64,000 bases of DNA from Zhengitettix transpicula. Its lineage: Eukaryota > Arthropoda > Insecta > Orthoptera > Tetrigidae. The DNA is taken from NCBI GenBank assembly GCA_037074705.1, contig CM073590.1:180745246-180809245 (forward strand), read 5' to 3'. Shown here piece after piece: positions 10,240 through 23,139 of the stretch; the stretch's first letter is position 1, and each line of letters starts with the position of its first letter. The position numbers were made by a program, and so were the translations under genes. The notes beneath the pieces are model-generated. The model saw only the letters and a list, made by a program, of their open reading frames with translations, made no database searches and was not told where the DNA came from.

Positions 10240-10415
10240 TTAAAACAACTTTCCAATTCGCCCAAAGGGGCGTGCCTTGGAAGCCAAAGCCTCAATCACG
10301 TCTTTTAACTCTCTCAGAAGACTCCTTGCATGTGAACCGTAACTCCTCTTAACAGCCGTTAAATACGTGTGAATTTCGGTGCAACGCCGGTCTTTATCTG
10401 TCTTGTATTTTTCCT
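10240..10415 (-). CDS. Candidate exon 3 of split minus-strand membrane-protein gene
   Basis: The acceptor is 'gttttttgcaag' read on the minus strand, with the exon starting at 10415. Two bases complete the split codon left by the 12722-12861 exon, and the frame then stays open for 57 codons (EEKYKTDKDRRCTEIHTYL, then RSLLRELKDVIEALASKA) to a TAA at 10240-10242. The SLLRELKDVIEALAS stretch is strongly amphipathic and could form a helical or coiled-coil stalk. Either this is the last exon, giving about 121 residues in all, or a donor lies inside it (GTGATT after LKD, or a GC donor after ASK) and the true protein is longer. Intron 2 would be 10416-12721. The matching phase is the main support. 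The AAG acceptor is weaker than the usual CAG. Confidence 0.42.
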
Positions 10416-11611
10416 CTTGCAAAAAACGTCACTTTCTTGTGCAGAGCCTTCTGCGACGAGTGGACGTGTTTTCAATCTTTTATGGTTAAAACTGGTTTGT
10501 AATACACGTGGCGTTATTTATCAAGCAAATGCACTTTCCCCATCTTATCCAAATAATTATTATATTATTAGTCAGTCTTTTGAAATGTGAATAAACTAAA
10601 TAAATTGGCGATTAATGAAATGAATATGGTAATGGCTAAGTGAAAATTCATTTCTATTTCAACAGTTGAATAATGGGAATATTTTGATGGCCTGTTTTTA
10701 TAAATATTATTTTGGTTATTAAGATCCTATCTTTCAATATCTCATTGAGCAGCTACTCTGCACAAATATTTTTCGACCGCCATAAATTTAACATAAAATC
10801 TTTTCTGTATTCTCAAAGTACTTTGTCCCATTAACCAAACTATATTCACGTGAATTGCAGTTTACAACTCTCTATGTCCGTCAATTATCTTTTCTTCATT
10901 CAGTGTGTCCTGACCACTGCATTTTCAGATTCAATTTACATTCAACTCTCCTCACTTAAGTTGGCTCTTACCAAACAACTGGTCCAATTTGGCCTCGTAC
11001 AGCTAGTATTTTGAGTCCACTCACTTACTTTAGCGTTTTAAATTCTAGTAACACATTATTTTTAAATTTGCCGAAATTTATTGAAATTTTTTCTGTAACT
11101 GAGAGTTTATTGCTGCACGAAATAACTTTCATTTTTTATTTTAATTTACGGTTGGTTATAAGGTCAAATGCGTTGAATTAGGATAATTACTAATTCCTTT
11201 TTTTATATAATTTTGTTGTTCTCTTTTCTGTTCTTTTTCATAAATTTTCCGTTTACAGTTCCCATAACTTTCTTCCTCAACGTTTTCCCTGTTTAAGCTG
11301 TCTCGGAATCACAAGAAATCAAATATATCACGCTGGCTCTATAAAAGAATACCTGTCAAGGTTTTCGGCTTTTACAGCGGGAGATTATTTTTCATTTATA
11401 CAGTTGCCTTTCATAAATTTTGGGCGAGTTATATCATCACGCTGTCTTTAGATTGATGGATAACCATGGTTAAAGTAATATTTTTGGAGTAAATGCTTCA
11501 CACATATTAATAATGTTTTTTTAGTACAGCTCTATGGTATTTTTTACTATATATTTCAATTTGTTACATTTATTTATTATTTTAAACCAATTATTACTTT
11601 TTATTTTTTTT
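10416..11611. other. Proposed intron 2, AT-rich, no other feature seen
   Basis: No transposon or coding similarity recognised between exon 3 and the family A copy at 11612. Confidence 0.4.
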
Positions 11612-11870
11612 ATTTTTTTAGGGCAACAGGCTACATGAGGGTGATCCACATTGGGCAACTCCCCTTTAATAGCATAGGAAGGGATTTGAAAGGGGGGATG
11701 CGGAAGGGTAGAGGAAGGTAGCCAAGGGTTACTAGGGCCCCCGGGCTGTGGTTTAAGGATCCTACCCGGCATTCGCCTAAAGAAATGCAGGGAAAACCCT
11801 AGAAAAACCTGCATCAGGTAGGTCGGGCATTGGGTACTTGTCCCACGCCCTTCCGATAGCGGGAGAGGTG
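11612..11870 (-). repeat. Family A dispersed repeat, copy 3 (3' part only)
   Basis: Reverse-oriented copy. Read on the minus strand it runs from 'ctctcccgctatcggaagg' through 'atgccgggtaggatcc' to 'tagcctgttgccctaaaaaa', with an A-rich tail at about 11590-11622. It is 5'-truncated, as expected for target-primed retrotransposition. The 97-codon frame across it is an artefact of the repeat. Confidence 0.85.
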
Positions 11871-12721
11871 TTTTTATTCACAAATATATTAGACCACTTT
11901 TAGTATTTGTCAGGCAGAACATGTATACATGGTGTAATACTGTCTGTCATGTGTCCGACTGCGTTGTAGAGTGTAGTATCCCTGTTCCACAATCCAACAG
12001 CGAGCACATCTCTTATATTGAATTTCCGGTGACTAACTTCTCCTACAGGTCTGTTATAAAGACACTCGCAGACTCTCCTAGATTATAGATGCTTGTTTCA
12101 TAATTTAGACAGTGTTACTTCACTCAACACGTGGCAGAAGCCCCAAAAATTGCAATAGTCGTTTTGGTTTCTGGCCTTTCCCTCTATTACGTAAATCTTG
12201 CGTTCACAAATCCCGCTCGTTTATTCTTGTTCTCGCGCGGAGTTTAACGCAAATTTCTTTCTATACAAAGCTCCCCTGCACGTGCAAAAACCACTCTTGG
12301 AGCGACCAGGAAGCTACATTTGTGTCAACAAGGGTAACTGACCCTCCCACACAATAATTATTCTACTTATCTTGACAGACAAAAGTCAACTGCCTCAGTG
12401 TGTCCTCATGTGTGTCTCGACAGCATGGTAAAATAATATGGAAATATATCAATTTATTAATTTTTTGTAAATATGCTATAATTGTTTTCGAATCAACAGT
12501 GCTAATCTACGAATTGAAAACCCGAAAATAATTCCAGCAGCTTATTGACCCGGAAAACCTACGGAAATATGTGCCAATGATCTGTAAGTTAATAATTTGT
12601 GGTTTCTTACTTTCATTGCCCCTTATACTCTTGTTAGAGGTTTAGTTTATTTCATCTTAGCACACTAAACTGCTGTAGCTGGTGCTCCGATTTATTTTAG
12701 GTTTTTAAAAGTATGTCTGAC
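11871..12721. other. No recognisable gene (proposed intron 2, upstream part)
   Basis: Frame 12112-12357 (81 codons, plus) has no family resemblance. Nothing else is supported. Confidence 0.4.
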
Positions 12722-12861
12722 CTGATATGTGGTTGGCAGAAACCATGTCCTCTGGCTGAAGGCGTCCCTCCATTGCACGAAGTCGCGTGTGAAGGTCTCT
12801 CGTGTGCAGAAACAGGAACAACGTACTCGAAATTGCCATCAGAGCCACCAGCTCGCTCGTG
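12722..12861 (-). CDS. Candidate exon 2: transmembrane exon of split minus-strand gene
   Basis: A 140-bp exon with a strong acceptor on the minus strand ('ctattatgtgttttacag' before 12861) and a CAG|GTCAGA donor at 12722/12721. Using one leading base, it encodes 46 residues: TSELVALMAISSTLFLFLH, a hydrophobic helix, then TRDLHTRLRAMEGRLQPEDM and a short polar end. After the helix, Leu/Met spacing (L40, L44, M47, L51 in the joined protein) fits a coiled coil. One leading base fits exactly the two bases left by the exon at 29730-29779, giving a basic N-terminus before the helix: the topology of a type II membrane protein. Collagen/olfactomedin-type membrane proteins (gliomedin/colmedin group) have such a start, but I cannot assign the family. 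The other open frame here (HERAGGSDGN...) lacks this structure. Confidence 0.6.
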
Positions 12862-14223
12862 CTGTAAAACACATAATAGCACCATAAAGGAAAACGGCAA
12901 GTCGCTTGAGATCAGATAGTTATTAATATACGCTTCTGCATAATAAAACAAAGAGTAAACGTGTGTTGAGTTCATAAAACCTTTCTTATTAATTTTATTC
13001 CTGAAAGTAAATATGTAAAACTGCAAAGGAATTAAAATCACTGTATTAAACTTCAGCTTACTACATTCACTACACTTCCCTTGAAATGTAATTAAATTTA
13101 AAATGTAAATAAATCTTATTTTTAGAGGACGACTTGAGAAACACTTTGTACACAGAATATTTTAATTATTAGCGATTCTTTTAAGATAAGAAATAATTCG
13201 AACAGCCGATATTTATAATTCGATTCTTATTTAAATAACCAATCAAATCTTGGAAACTATCTAGTGTTTAGGAAAATAATTAGAATTTTTTTACCACTTC
13301 GAGGCTCAACTGCCTAATTTCGTATGATCGTTTCCAGATTCCAAATTTCGGAACACTACATAAATTTCTATAAATGTTTGGGGATTTTAAACACTGTCCC
13401 ATATTTTGTATAAATAATATCAAAGTTTAGAATTTCATGATTTCAAAACGCTTAGGAAGAATGTTTTAGTCGGACAAGTCCCTTTAATTAAACCGCTATT
13501 ATTTCTGTATGAGACCAATCAACTATTATGATTTATAATGAACTATTATGATTTATAAGTAAGCCAGTTATTGGATTTTATACTACCCATTTTTTTAATT
13601 TTCTCGTAACATAGATTTATTATTAACTCAATGAATCGCAACCTTCCTGGAAACGTGGATGAGCTGTTTAAGATGAGCTGTTTAAACAGTAAATTTGTCA
13701 GAACATTAAACAGTGACTGTGACAACATTGCTTCAAATTGTTGTGACAGCCTACTATTCAGTATTTGGCAAATCATTATGTAAGGGTACACGATTCACCA
13801 ACGGGCACAATTATTTTGTTCCCAGCAAGATGTTGGCAAATGTCACAGCTACGGAGACGGATATTTGCAAGAAAATTATAGATTGGTGATGTTAACTTGC
13901 CGCCCGTTAGAATTATTTCTGTGGGGTTGTTGATATAATAGGATTAGGAGAATAAGTAACAAACGATGAGAGAATAACGCGATATGTGCCAGACGTCGGG
14001 TCTCCATTATCCGTTCAACATAATAAAGCCGGGAGCAATTTTCGGTAATCCGTCGATTATTACAAAATATTTAAGATGTTCACAATAAAATATTAAAATT
14101 GACGTCTTGTTGCTTTCTCTTGTTCTAATATAATCTTTATCTTGTGGTTAGTGTCTCAGTTACGTCAGAAGAATTAATTATTGGCATAATCCACGTTTTA
14201 AATATTATTAATTATATTGAATA
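12862..14223. other. Part of proposed intron 1; no gene seen
   Basis: AT-rich. At about 13790-14060 the sequence becomes less repetitive and richer in G+C, with homeodomain-like ATTA/TAAT sites; see findings. Confidence 0.4.
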
Positions 14224-14945
14224 CTAGCTGTGTGGTCGGCGTTGCCCGGGTTGTCATATATCCATAACCCCGATTTGACTCCAATCGCTGTTGCTTTTGC
14301 GTTATTATTATGTAACGCATCTCGACCCCTATACTTAAATGTGCTCACCTTCCATGCCGAATTGGGTTGAAATTAAACACGAACAACATCAGTGGAAATA
14401 CTATCAATATCATTGACCCCGAAAAATATTGATTCCAAGCAAATATCAGCCGTTTGAAATGTTGGGAAAATTCAATCCCCGATCATCCCCGCTTGAGGGA
14501 GTTAAACGGCAACTTGAAAGTCATAAATACCAACCAACCATAACCCCGGATTCGACACCAATCACGACTGTTTTTGTTTTACCCAATAAGGGCGCTTCTT
14601 TCCCAAGGCAGAAAGAAGTAGAAAATATACACAGAGAACATGTAGAGAGATTTTATGAATCTTATTGATCGCGAAATATATTTATTCGACGCAAAAATCA
14701 GCCGGTTAACATGTTATAAAATTTCTACACCCACCCAACTCGGCCCAATCCCTCCCATCCCTACGCGTTAACTAGATTATCATAAATAAAGTTAGCGACA
14801 TCCATAACCCCGATTGACTCGAATCTCAGTTGTCGTTATTTCCTTGTACGTCTCCTCCACCCCACCACTAAGCGTGATCCCCTCCTATGCCGAAAAGGGT
14901 TGAAATTATACACAAACAAACACTCTTCTTTATTTATTAGATAGA
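14224..14945 (+). repeat. RTE-like dispersed repeat, copy 2
   Basis: It starts with 'actagctgtgtggtcggcg' and 'ttgcccgggttgtcat', the most complete head of the three copies. It then contains at least two rounds of the 'ccataaccccgat' block (14270, 14540, 14800) and ends in 'ttatttattagatagatt'. The internal repetition suggests a tandem-duplicated body. The 79-codon frame at 14429 is not a gene. Confidence 0.65.
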
Positions 14946-17294
14946 TTACATTAATGGTAATTCATAAACAATTTTTTAAGCAGTCAGTATTAATATAGAA
15001 AACAAGAGTTGGTATCAACAGTTTATTTAATAATAATAATAATAATGCCCTATTTCAAGTGCTAATGTTTGATTTGGTATTACCAAACCTTGAACTTCAA
15101 TTACAATTCAACGGAATTTTCGTAGAATACTTGACAAGAACTTCCCTTTATAATAATTTAGAAAGGCATGTTAAAATGGACCAGTTTCATGAATACCCGT
15201 GAAAGTTTCCCGGTGGCCGTGAAATGAGAGCGATAAATTAGAATACGCAAGTCACGGCGGGAAAGGATGAGCTGTCACATATTGCCGAATAAATATTAAT
15301 AACATCATGCCGACGAAACGGGAACACTTTCGGTTGCTCGTTGAAACTTAATAATAATAGCAGCGACATTTCATATTCATACTAAACATTGAATGAAGTA
15401 GATTTCTCAAAATGACCGCTATTTTTGGAACCAAATTTCTTTTAGTAGGAAATAAGCAAACTTATGTAATAAATTTCAGTTATGTAAGTGTAAAAGGTTT
15501 CCTTTCTTCTTTTTCTGTCCAAATTTTAAGTTGTACGGATCTTAAATCATGATAAATCATCATTATTATTAAGGCCACAATAGAATTTTTTCATGGACTG
15601 TAAACGTGTTTGCCCAACCGCGAAACTAAAAATTTTCCAACCTTGGGACGAAGATTATGTACAATATTGTTACATTTTAGGCGTAATTCACCAGGTACAC
15701 CAACTGAGACAATTGAGAAAACGAGTACTGGATGAAGATTTGAGCTCTGGTTGGTGCTGTTTCAGTTGTCAATTAAACAAATATATGAATGTATCTTATA
15801 GAAATTTTTACCTCCAAAATCCATACTTGCTTACAAAAACTTCACTATAAAATTTAATATCTGTAGTTTATCATAACTGTGCTCTACTTTGACAATTTCT
15901 TTTAGTTTATGAATAACTGCTGCACTCTATCCAATTTTTTGCATTAAAACTGAGGCTAGTTTAGGAACAATTTAGTATACGAATTAATATGAGATTAATA
16001 TATTATTAACGAAAATAGTTTCGAATATATTTAAATTATTTATACCTAGCTAAAAGATATAACACTAATCATTAATAGTACCTTAGTATATAAAATAAAC
16101 TTCTAAAGTTTCAAATTAAAGATTTAATAAACTTTTATGTTTTATCGTAAATTCTTATTTTTTCTATTAATTGACCCCGTCATATAAAATATATTCAAAT
16201 TAAATATAAATATAGTATTGAATTTTAAATAGAATTCAGATATAATTTAGTTTCGAATTTTTTATTTCAGAATATCCGTGATTTTTTATAAATTATGGGA
16301 AAAAAGGCGGAGCTCATTTTTAATTTTCTTGTTATAAAATAACTACAACAGTAATAAGAAATTTTATAATATTAACATTAAAAATTATCAGTATCGGAAG
16401 TTATCGAGTAAGTGCGACTCACAATCGTGAAGGGCTGGAGCAGTTTCCGCTCACCGAATTCCGCGGCTCTCTGCTGCTTTCGCCTGGACAAAGGTCATCT
16501 CATCTCATTCCCCTTCTCTTTCACCCATATATATTCCTAAGTTACGAGTCCCCGATTTTAGCAGACAGGAACGAGGGGTCATGTATCGTGCACTCAATCC
16601 ATTCATTACAAACTTCTTCTCTTTATGTTTTTCACTCATATTCACGTCTTAAGAAACGTGCCGTTAAATACTATAATTTATTGTCATGTACTTATGTATA
16701 AAATAAATTTATTTACAAATCGCATGACAATTTGGGGTCAAGTAGGTTCTTTACTAGGACATGAGATAATTAAATATAATCAAAATCTCTTTATTTATTC
16801 CTGAATTCAAAAACAATAGATAGGACGCCACCAAATGCTTGTTCACGTGTAATGGAACCCTTCCACTGTTGTTGGGATTCATATAGGGCGAATCACGTTG
16901 TGTGAAACCTGTAAAGGAGGTGGACGTGCCACCTAATTTATTGATGGGTAACAAAAACCTGTTCGTAGATCTACATTTGATTTTAAAAAGACGATTATCA
17001 GCGAGTTGTAAGTTCAAACAGACGTACGGAGTTCTCCAAAACAATCATATAAGCCGAAGGAACATTATGTTAAATATTTATATAAACTTCCGTCGTATTA
17101 TAATAATCATCAATTTTTGAGCCGCAATTATGTAAAACAATTGAATAATTGACATGAGTTCTAACATTTTTAATTTAGTTCAGTTATTGAAATTAATAAC
17201 CTTTAGGGCCAATTCTTTGATACTTTATAGAAATGAATAATTCTAGAAAAGGATTGGTGTTTAATATAGATCATTTTAACCATTTCATCATGAT

Positions 17295-17297
<3 letters not shown>
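14946..17297. other. Intronic/intergenic interval, no gene seen
   Basis: Mostly very AT-rich. Two higher-complexity patches (about 15175-15360 and 16395-16600) stand out and are treated as possible regulatory DNA in the findings. Frames 15593-15850 and 16902-17120 have no recognisable similarity. Confidence 0.4.

Positions 17298-17362
<65 letters not shown>
17298..17362. repeat. Compound microsatellite (AT)n(GT)n
   Basis: An uninterrupted AT run followed by a GT run. Confidence 0.97.
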
Positions 17363-17363
<1 letters not shown>

Positions 17364-17769
17364 ATTTAGGTGAACTTATATTTAAAATAATACCTACTGA
17401 GGGTATGGTTTTTGGGATTTATCTAAATAAAAGTGAAGTGAGAAGTGCAAAGAATTTTTTAAAGCTACTTTTATATCCTCTTTTCAATATTTATTTTATG
17501 CTTATATTAGTGTTAATTAATTAAATGTATTTGTTTTTTCTAATATTGACCAATAAAATTAAATAAATCTATCTATAAACTATATTCGACAATTTATACC
17601 AAGCAATACGAACTACGAAGTCTTCAGATCTATTTAATTGAGCGTTGCTTTATAAAAACTGTATTCTCGCTTTCTTGCATCAGTATTATGTAACTTCGGC
17701 GGAACCCCTATTTCTCACTGTATCGTTCGTTTATTTTTCAACGAAAATCGAACACTTCGTCAAAATTCT

Positions 17770-18299
17770 CCCTGTGAGAGCTGTTCTCCTGCAGGCAGAA
17801 CCTTCATGGAGAGACTGAGAGGGCTACCATTGGGGATGACTTCTCCTCTCTCTGTTTTTAACTAAGGTTCCCACTTGCCGAGGCACCTCGGCTTGTTTTG
17901 AGAGATGTTTGTTCCGGTGTCGCAGACCTTGGGCATATGGTAAGAGTTGTCCGCTATTCCTATTGGAATAGTCGGCCAACTGCCATCTAAATTGGTCGGG
18001 GCACAGAGAACGGAATGCTGCGTTCCCACAGAAAACCCCTTTCCCGCCATTGAAAGGTCGTGGGACAAGTACCAAGCGCCCGACTTACCTGATGCAGGTT
18101 TTCTAGGGTTTGTCCTAAATCACTTTTAGTCGAATGCCGGGTAGGATCGTTAAACCATAGCCCGAGGGCTATAGTTAACCCTTGGCTACCTTCTTTTACC
18201 CTTCCACATTCTCCCTTCCAAATCCCTTCCTATGCTATTAAATGGGAGTAGCCACCACGTGGATTACCGTCATGTAGCCAATTACTCTAAAAAAAATTC
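17770..18299 (+). repeat. Family A dispersed repeat, copy 4 (longest)
   Basis: The most complete copy, about 530 bp. It starts near 'ctgtgagagctgttctcc' and 'gcaggcagaaccttcatgg', passes all family phrases in order, and ends 'gtagccaattactctaaaaa'. The 5' extension 'ggcagaacctt.ctgga' is shared with copy 5 on the opposite strand, so the family consensus reaches at least that far left. The short open frames here are repeat-derived. Confidence 0.88.
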
Positions 18300-20166
18300 T
18301 CCCTACAAGCAGATTTAACCTCAACCTTTCTAATAAGACATACATTCTTTTGCAAAATATCTCTGAAATAATCGTTGTTATAATCTTAGAGGATCTCTCA
18401 TACTTAATTTGGGATTACCTGTCCCATCATAAACGGAAGACATATGGTTATTTAACTATGGTTTTTTCAACATAGTAACGTTTCGATTTTTCGATTACTT
18501 ATTTCATGAATTTTTTTTCCAATTCTTAGTCATAGTAAAACTTGTAAACTTTGCATGTTCATTACCTGTTGCGAATTTCGAGCCAGATATTGTCAATTTT
18601 TGGGCAAATCGCTTGTCTCCTTCAGCATAATGACAACCTTGACTTTATTGTTACTTAACGTTTTCATATCGTGTTATGATGGTAACTGTACGCGCTGGGA
18701 TATATTTCTAGGTAAAAGCGGAATTGTTGGTATAAACAGGTTGCACTGGTCCGGATGCAGCTCTGCATCACATTGTCGTGAAAGCAGTGGTGTCGTACCC
18801 GGGCAGGTGTGTTCGGAGAAAGCTGCTCCCAGGGTGTGCCGTGGTCACTATGCGGACGAAGGTCACGTCTCTATATCATACTGCGAAAGCTCTGTGATTA
18901 TCCAGTAGTTTACACGTAAGCGAGGAGAAACTCAAACTTTTGCTCGCACATTCTTAAGATGCATCGGAGGCCTCAGAATTATTAATTTGATTTGAAGACT
19001 GACACGCGTCGTACTTCGTGGCAGAATCCACAGATGGTAAAAGGTTTTCAATGAATTTAATGTAATACGAAAAAGGTACGTAATCGATGAAGTTTATATA
19101 AAATTATTATTCACGAAGCCAAGAACATTTGAAGACGTTCAGAAATATTTACCAGAAAAAGCCAGAAAAACCCACAAAGAGCTGTAACTACAGCAGTAAA
19201 CGATCATTTACGATGATTAGGAATGTTCAAGGAAACAAAATCAAATGTCTGGACTGACTCCGATAACTACGTCTTAAGCAAAAACATCATAGGAAGAATC
19301 TACGCATAATTATCTCAAAATGGCTGAAAGATTCTGTTTTAATTTTCTTACTCTGACTATTCCTCTATTAGAAATTTAAAATTTGAGGACTGGTATAGGT
19401 GCCTGTTTTAATTGTGAACAGTTTTAATTTTCTCCTTGTTTCTTCTTGGATACCTTATTTGAGATCTCTGTCTCATCGTTTATTAAAGCCGTTATTAATG
19501 TGTTTATATATTGCCTAATGTTTTTACCTATTAGTCTCGTATTGTTTATCTTTTATTTTGTACGTTTTAATCCAGAAATTTATTCGGATTTTGGCATCTT
19601 CGCCTATGAAAGTTCATCTTTTTCATTGTATGATCCATCACTCTTATAAGTATAACGAAATCGTAACTCATTCCGTACTTATTTTGTATGTTTTCAAATA
19701 ATTCTCTTTTTATTCTCTAAATATCACAAAACAAACAAGGATATGAAAAATATATTTATAGAATTAAATTAAATTTTCTTATAATATACACAAGAGCCTA
19801 TGGAACGGATTTTTAAAAAATCATCTGACATTTGCTATATAAACTTATAACTAATTCATGTAAAAGTTATTATTCTTGTTCTAAAATATTAAAATTTCAG
19901 GAGTCTATAAATACTAGTACTGCGATTGATAGTCAATAAATTCTGCAATATGTTACTCAGATTGACGTCTTACTGAATTTTATAATATATAAAAGTCTTC
20001 TTTTGTACTGATATAGAAATAATAAAGACATATAATTTTATCTTGTCTTTAAATGAAATGTAACTACTAAAGAAGTTAGAGTAAAATTAAGTCACACAAA
20101 ATTTAAGAACTGTAATTAATTTAAATACGATATTTCCTATTCGTTGGCATTAATATCATAAAATAC
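18300..20166. other. No confirmed gene
   Basis: One frame deserves a note: from an ATG at 18630 to a stop at 18906-18908 (92 codons). It starts MTTLTLLLLNVFISCYDGNC and contains seven Cys, superficially like a small secreted cysteine-rich protein. I see no promoter, intron or family support, and call it probable chance. The rest is AT-rich sequence. Confidence 0.3.
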
Positions 20167-20319
20167 AAATAAAATCTTTTCGGGCTTCTAACCTATTGAA
20201 CAATTTACCCGCAACATTTCCATGACGTTCACTGTCATCGCCTTCTAGCAAAGTGAACATCATCGAAACGTCGCGGATACAATTGTTCACCCGATTAGAA
20301 GTCTGAAAAGATTTTATTT
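20167..20319. repeat. Inverted-repeat hairpin with GAAACGTCG core (Penelope-like)
   Basis: The left arm 'aaataaaatcttttcgggct' is mirrored by 'gtctgaaaagattttattt' at the right end. Inner arms 'ttgaacaattt' and 'aattgttca' also pair. The loop holds 'catcgaaacgtcgcgg', the core shared with other sites here. The right flank to about 20355 ('tttactccgagaaatactgc') is shared with 23190-23223. Likely a decayed Penelope-like terminal repeat. Confidence 0.6.
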
Positions 20320-21589
20320 ATTCTTTACTCCGAGAAATACTGCATTCTGTATTATCTCAGCTAGAAACCATTTTTTCGAAGTGCGTGTCGTTCCCTCCTC
20401 CTCCCTTTGTTTGCGCTTGTCGTTCGCACACTAAAGCAGCTGTTCTCAGGTCTCGTGCTCATTAAACTTGGATTAAAAGTAGACGTCATCAGGTCTCGTG
20501 CTTATGGCTTGCGGATTAGAGACGTCGCCGCAATTACGGAGACCTTGTGCCTTGCTGACCTGTCATATGGAACAGCTGATTACGGCGGAAGCACTGAAAT
20601 TGCGTTGCGTGCTCTCTCAAGGTCAACCGAACCAAGGGAAATCCATAAGTTACGCAATTTAAATTTACTTCTTCCCGCTATTAAATGCACCTCAGACGAC
20701 GGTCCTCCCTTTGATGCACAATCTGAAAAGTTTCTTATTCTTATGGGGTTGGAGTCCAGCCTCGAAGCTGCGTGCATCCTCAAAAGAAAAAGTTAATTAC
20801 CACGGACGCACCAGAGAGTTACATGATTTGTGTCCAATAAAAGTGCATGGGTCGCAAGGTTAATGTTACTTTCGATTTCTCATTTCATCAAGTGTTCTGG
20901 CACGCCATCTGTTATACTCTGGGAATTGCGTAACAGCCCTAAAACAGCTTTCAGATCTACAAAGATTACGTCTTCCGCGCAGACGAGTCATTATGGGAAA
21001 GCACAATAAATGTGGTGCAACTTACGTAAACACGACGCAATGACATGGAAACACTGTTCTTAATTTACAGTATTTTTAACAGACACAATACTTAATATAA
21101 TTTTCCATCCGTATTTTGGACGGCAAATACTGAAGAGCAAACGCGGAACTAATCTTAAGATCCGAAGTTGTACACCCACGCATCTTACGGATGTAAAATA
21201 GTTGAATAACTTTACTTTAGTTAAACTATCGCAAGACTTCTTCGCTGTTCCTCTAAAAGCGAAAAACTTAATTGATTTAAAAAATTATAGCATAATATAC
21301 CGATGTACTACAAGAGAGAGACACTAACTTAATAAATGTTTCCTCGATTTTCATGTCATTTAGTTTCAGAACATTTATATAAGTAAAAACATAATTTTGT
21401 CTGTAAATAGCAAAGAATCGAGTAATTTGCATTAGGCAATCCGAAACCAGTAAAATTATGTTCTACGGACTTGTTTTCTTCACTTTTCACAAGAAAAGGC
21501 TCAGACTGGACTGATTTATATGGAACTTTTTCCACTTGTTATCTAGTCTATCTAATAAATAAAATAGACTGTTTGTGTGCATATATGTT
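20320..21589. other. Interval with one 129-codon frame and a 43-bp imperfect tandem repeat
   Basis: At 20447-20489 and 20490-20530 a unit starting 'caggtctcgtgct' is repeated imperfectly. It lies within the plus-strand frame 20407-20796 (129 codons), which is one of the longest non-transposon frames here but has no recognisable domain, signal peptide or splice context. I do not call it a gene. Nothing else is supported. Confidence 0.35.
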
Positions 21590-21955
21590 CTACACCCGTG
21601 GACCAAAACTTTTACGTGTTCCTTTAGACCCGGAAACAAACACTGTGGGGGTAAAATACGACTATCCCCTCATGGGCAGGGATGGACGAGAGTGGAAACT
21701 TTCAAACATGCTCAAATGGCCGATATTTGGGTCGAATAAATATTTTACGGAGCCAATGAGATTCATAATGCTTCCCCCGATGTTGCTTGTTTGTGTATAA
21801 TTTCTACCCATTTCAGTACTGGAGGGATCACGCTTTTGGGTTGGGGGTTGAGGGGCGTTAGACAACAATAACGCGAAAACAACCGTGATTGGAGTCGAAT
21901 CCGGGGTTATGGATGTCGCTGAGTTTAATTATGACAACCAGCAACGTACTATTAT
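21590..21955 (-). repeat. RTE-like dispersed repeat, copy 3
   Basis: Minus-strand copy: reading leftward, 'gacatccataaccccggatt', 'cgactccaatcacggttg', 'gggtcgaataaatatttt' (as its complement), and the end phrase 'gtgtttgtttccgggtc' followed by 'acacgt'. Frame 21471-21800 is derived from it. Confidence 0.65.
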
Positions 21956-22840
21956 AAATATGACAGATTCTAAGCGTTTGAAGAGGGATTTTGTTCGCAT
22001 TCAGAAGAACGGCGGAACGGGGCGTGTATTAGGTAACCAAGAACACAGTTCTTAAAAGGTTGCATATAGAGGCAATAAATAACCAAAAGTGATAAAAAGA
22101 TAACAAATTATGAGAAACCGGTTAAAGAAAATAATTCCGTTCATACCTTTTATTATAAAGAATACCAAAACCTCATACTATCTATAGTTCACAGCGCAGA
22201 CAAATCTTTGTAACCCTTAAAATTTGACAGGTTAACCAACTAGTGAACACATTAATATTAGAACAATCAAACTTCAAAAATTATTATTGATTTGATTCGC
22301 AATTTTTTAAAGTTTTATTTTCAAAGCACAGCCAATAAGTTTATTACAATCGTTTGGAATACACAAAACTTTTACGTTTTGATTGTGTCTGTAAATTTCT
22401 TGAGAATAAAAAGTGGTCTGGTGGCTACCATCGGCAAAAAGAGTAGGATTGCTACGGTTGGTTCTCATAACGTCTAAATCTGTGGAAAGCTATCATCAGA
22501 TCACAAACTGCCTAGAAAGCTCGAGTAAAAGTGCTGACCTGCGGCTAATTGGTGAACTGGATGGACCAGCAGTGAAACGCGACCGTTCTACGAGGGATTA
22601 CGCCTTATGGGAGAAAGTATTTAGAGTGCATCCGCCAATTCCACAACCCCGGCGGCAAATAACTACTCTCCCTTCTCTGGTTTTTGGCTTTGCTTACAAA
22701 ATTCTATTTAATGTAACTGGATCACACATCACGGCTATAATTTTATTGTTGTCTGTTTGAAGGTATATGTGGTAGGTACTTCTTGAAAAGAAGCTACTGT
22801 AGATGGATATAATTATATATAGATGTATATAATTATATAT
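21956..22840. other. No recognisable gene
   Basis: Frame 22413-22760 (115 codons) covers a slightly GC-richer patch but shows no domain I know. Confidence 0.35.
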
Positions 22841-23095
22841 TGTAACGCAGTGCCTTGTATTTCGCCGCGAGTTCATGGACAGGTGGTTGTTTTTTCATCC
22901 TGAAACCCTTGACTGTTCGTAGCGACGGCAACAATGCAATTAGAATAGACAAAAGAACACTTCAACGATCACCCTGTAGATTGTACATATTTAATTGTTT
23001 GATAAATAATGTGTACATTGTAAAATCTGGAAAGATACAATAACCAAACTGGAAAAGCAGAGTGACTGAGGCGTCTGGAAAGTAGCGGTGTTACA
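22841..23095. mobile_element. Short TG...CA element between AT runs (LTR- or MITE-like)
   Basis: It begins TGTAACG and ends GTGTTACA, with 'atatat' on both sides. 'gcagtgccttgtatttc' and 'gagttcatggac' are also found in the 30373-31030 element (as 'tcagtgcctcgcatttc' and 'gagttcatggac'), so the two are related. No coding capacity. Confidence 0.45.
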
Positions 23096-23139
23096 ATATA
23101 TATAAAACAAACCTAAGAAAGAAGTTTTGAATAAAATCT

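Noticed and set aside
11521..11814. 97-codon minus frame sharing sequence with frames at 5979-6224 and 43662-44006
   Set aside because: The shared peptide comes from the family A repeat, not from a gene family.
18630..18908. 92-codon Cys-rich frame with a hydrophobic start, looking like a small secreted protein
   Set aside because: No family match, no promoter or intron evidence, and no Cys pattern I can name; compatible with chance.
20407..20796. 129-codon plus-strand frame
   Set aside because: Partly built from a 43-bp imperfect tandem repeat; no domain, and an opposite-strand frame is equally open.
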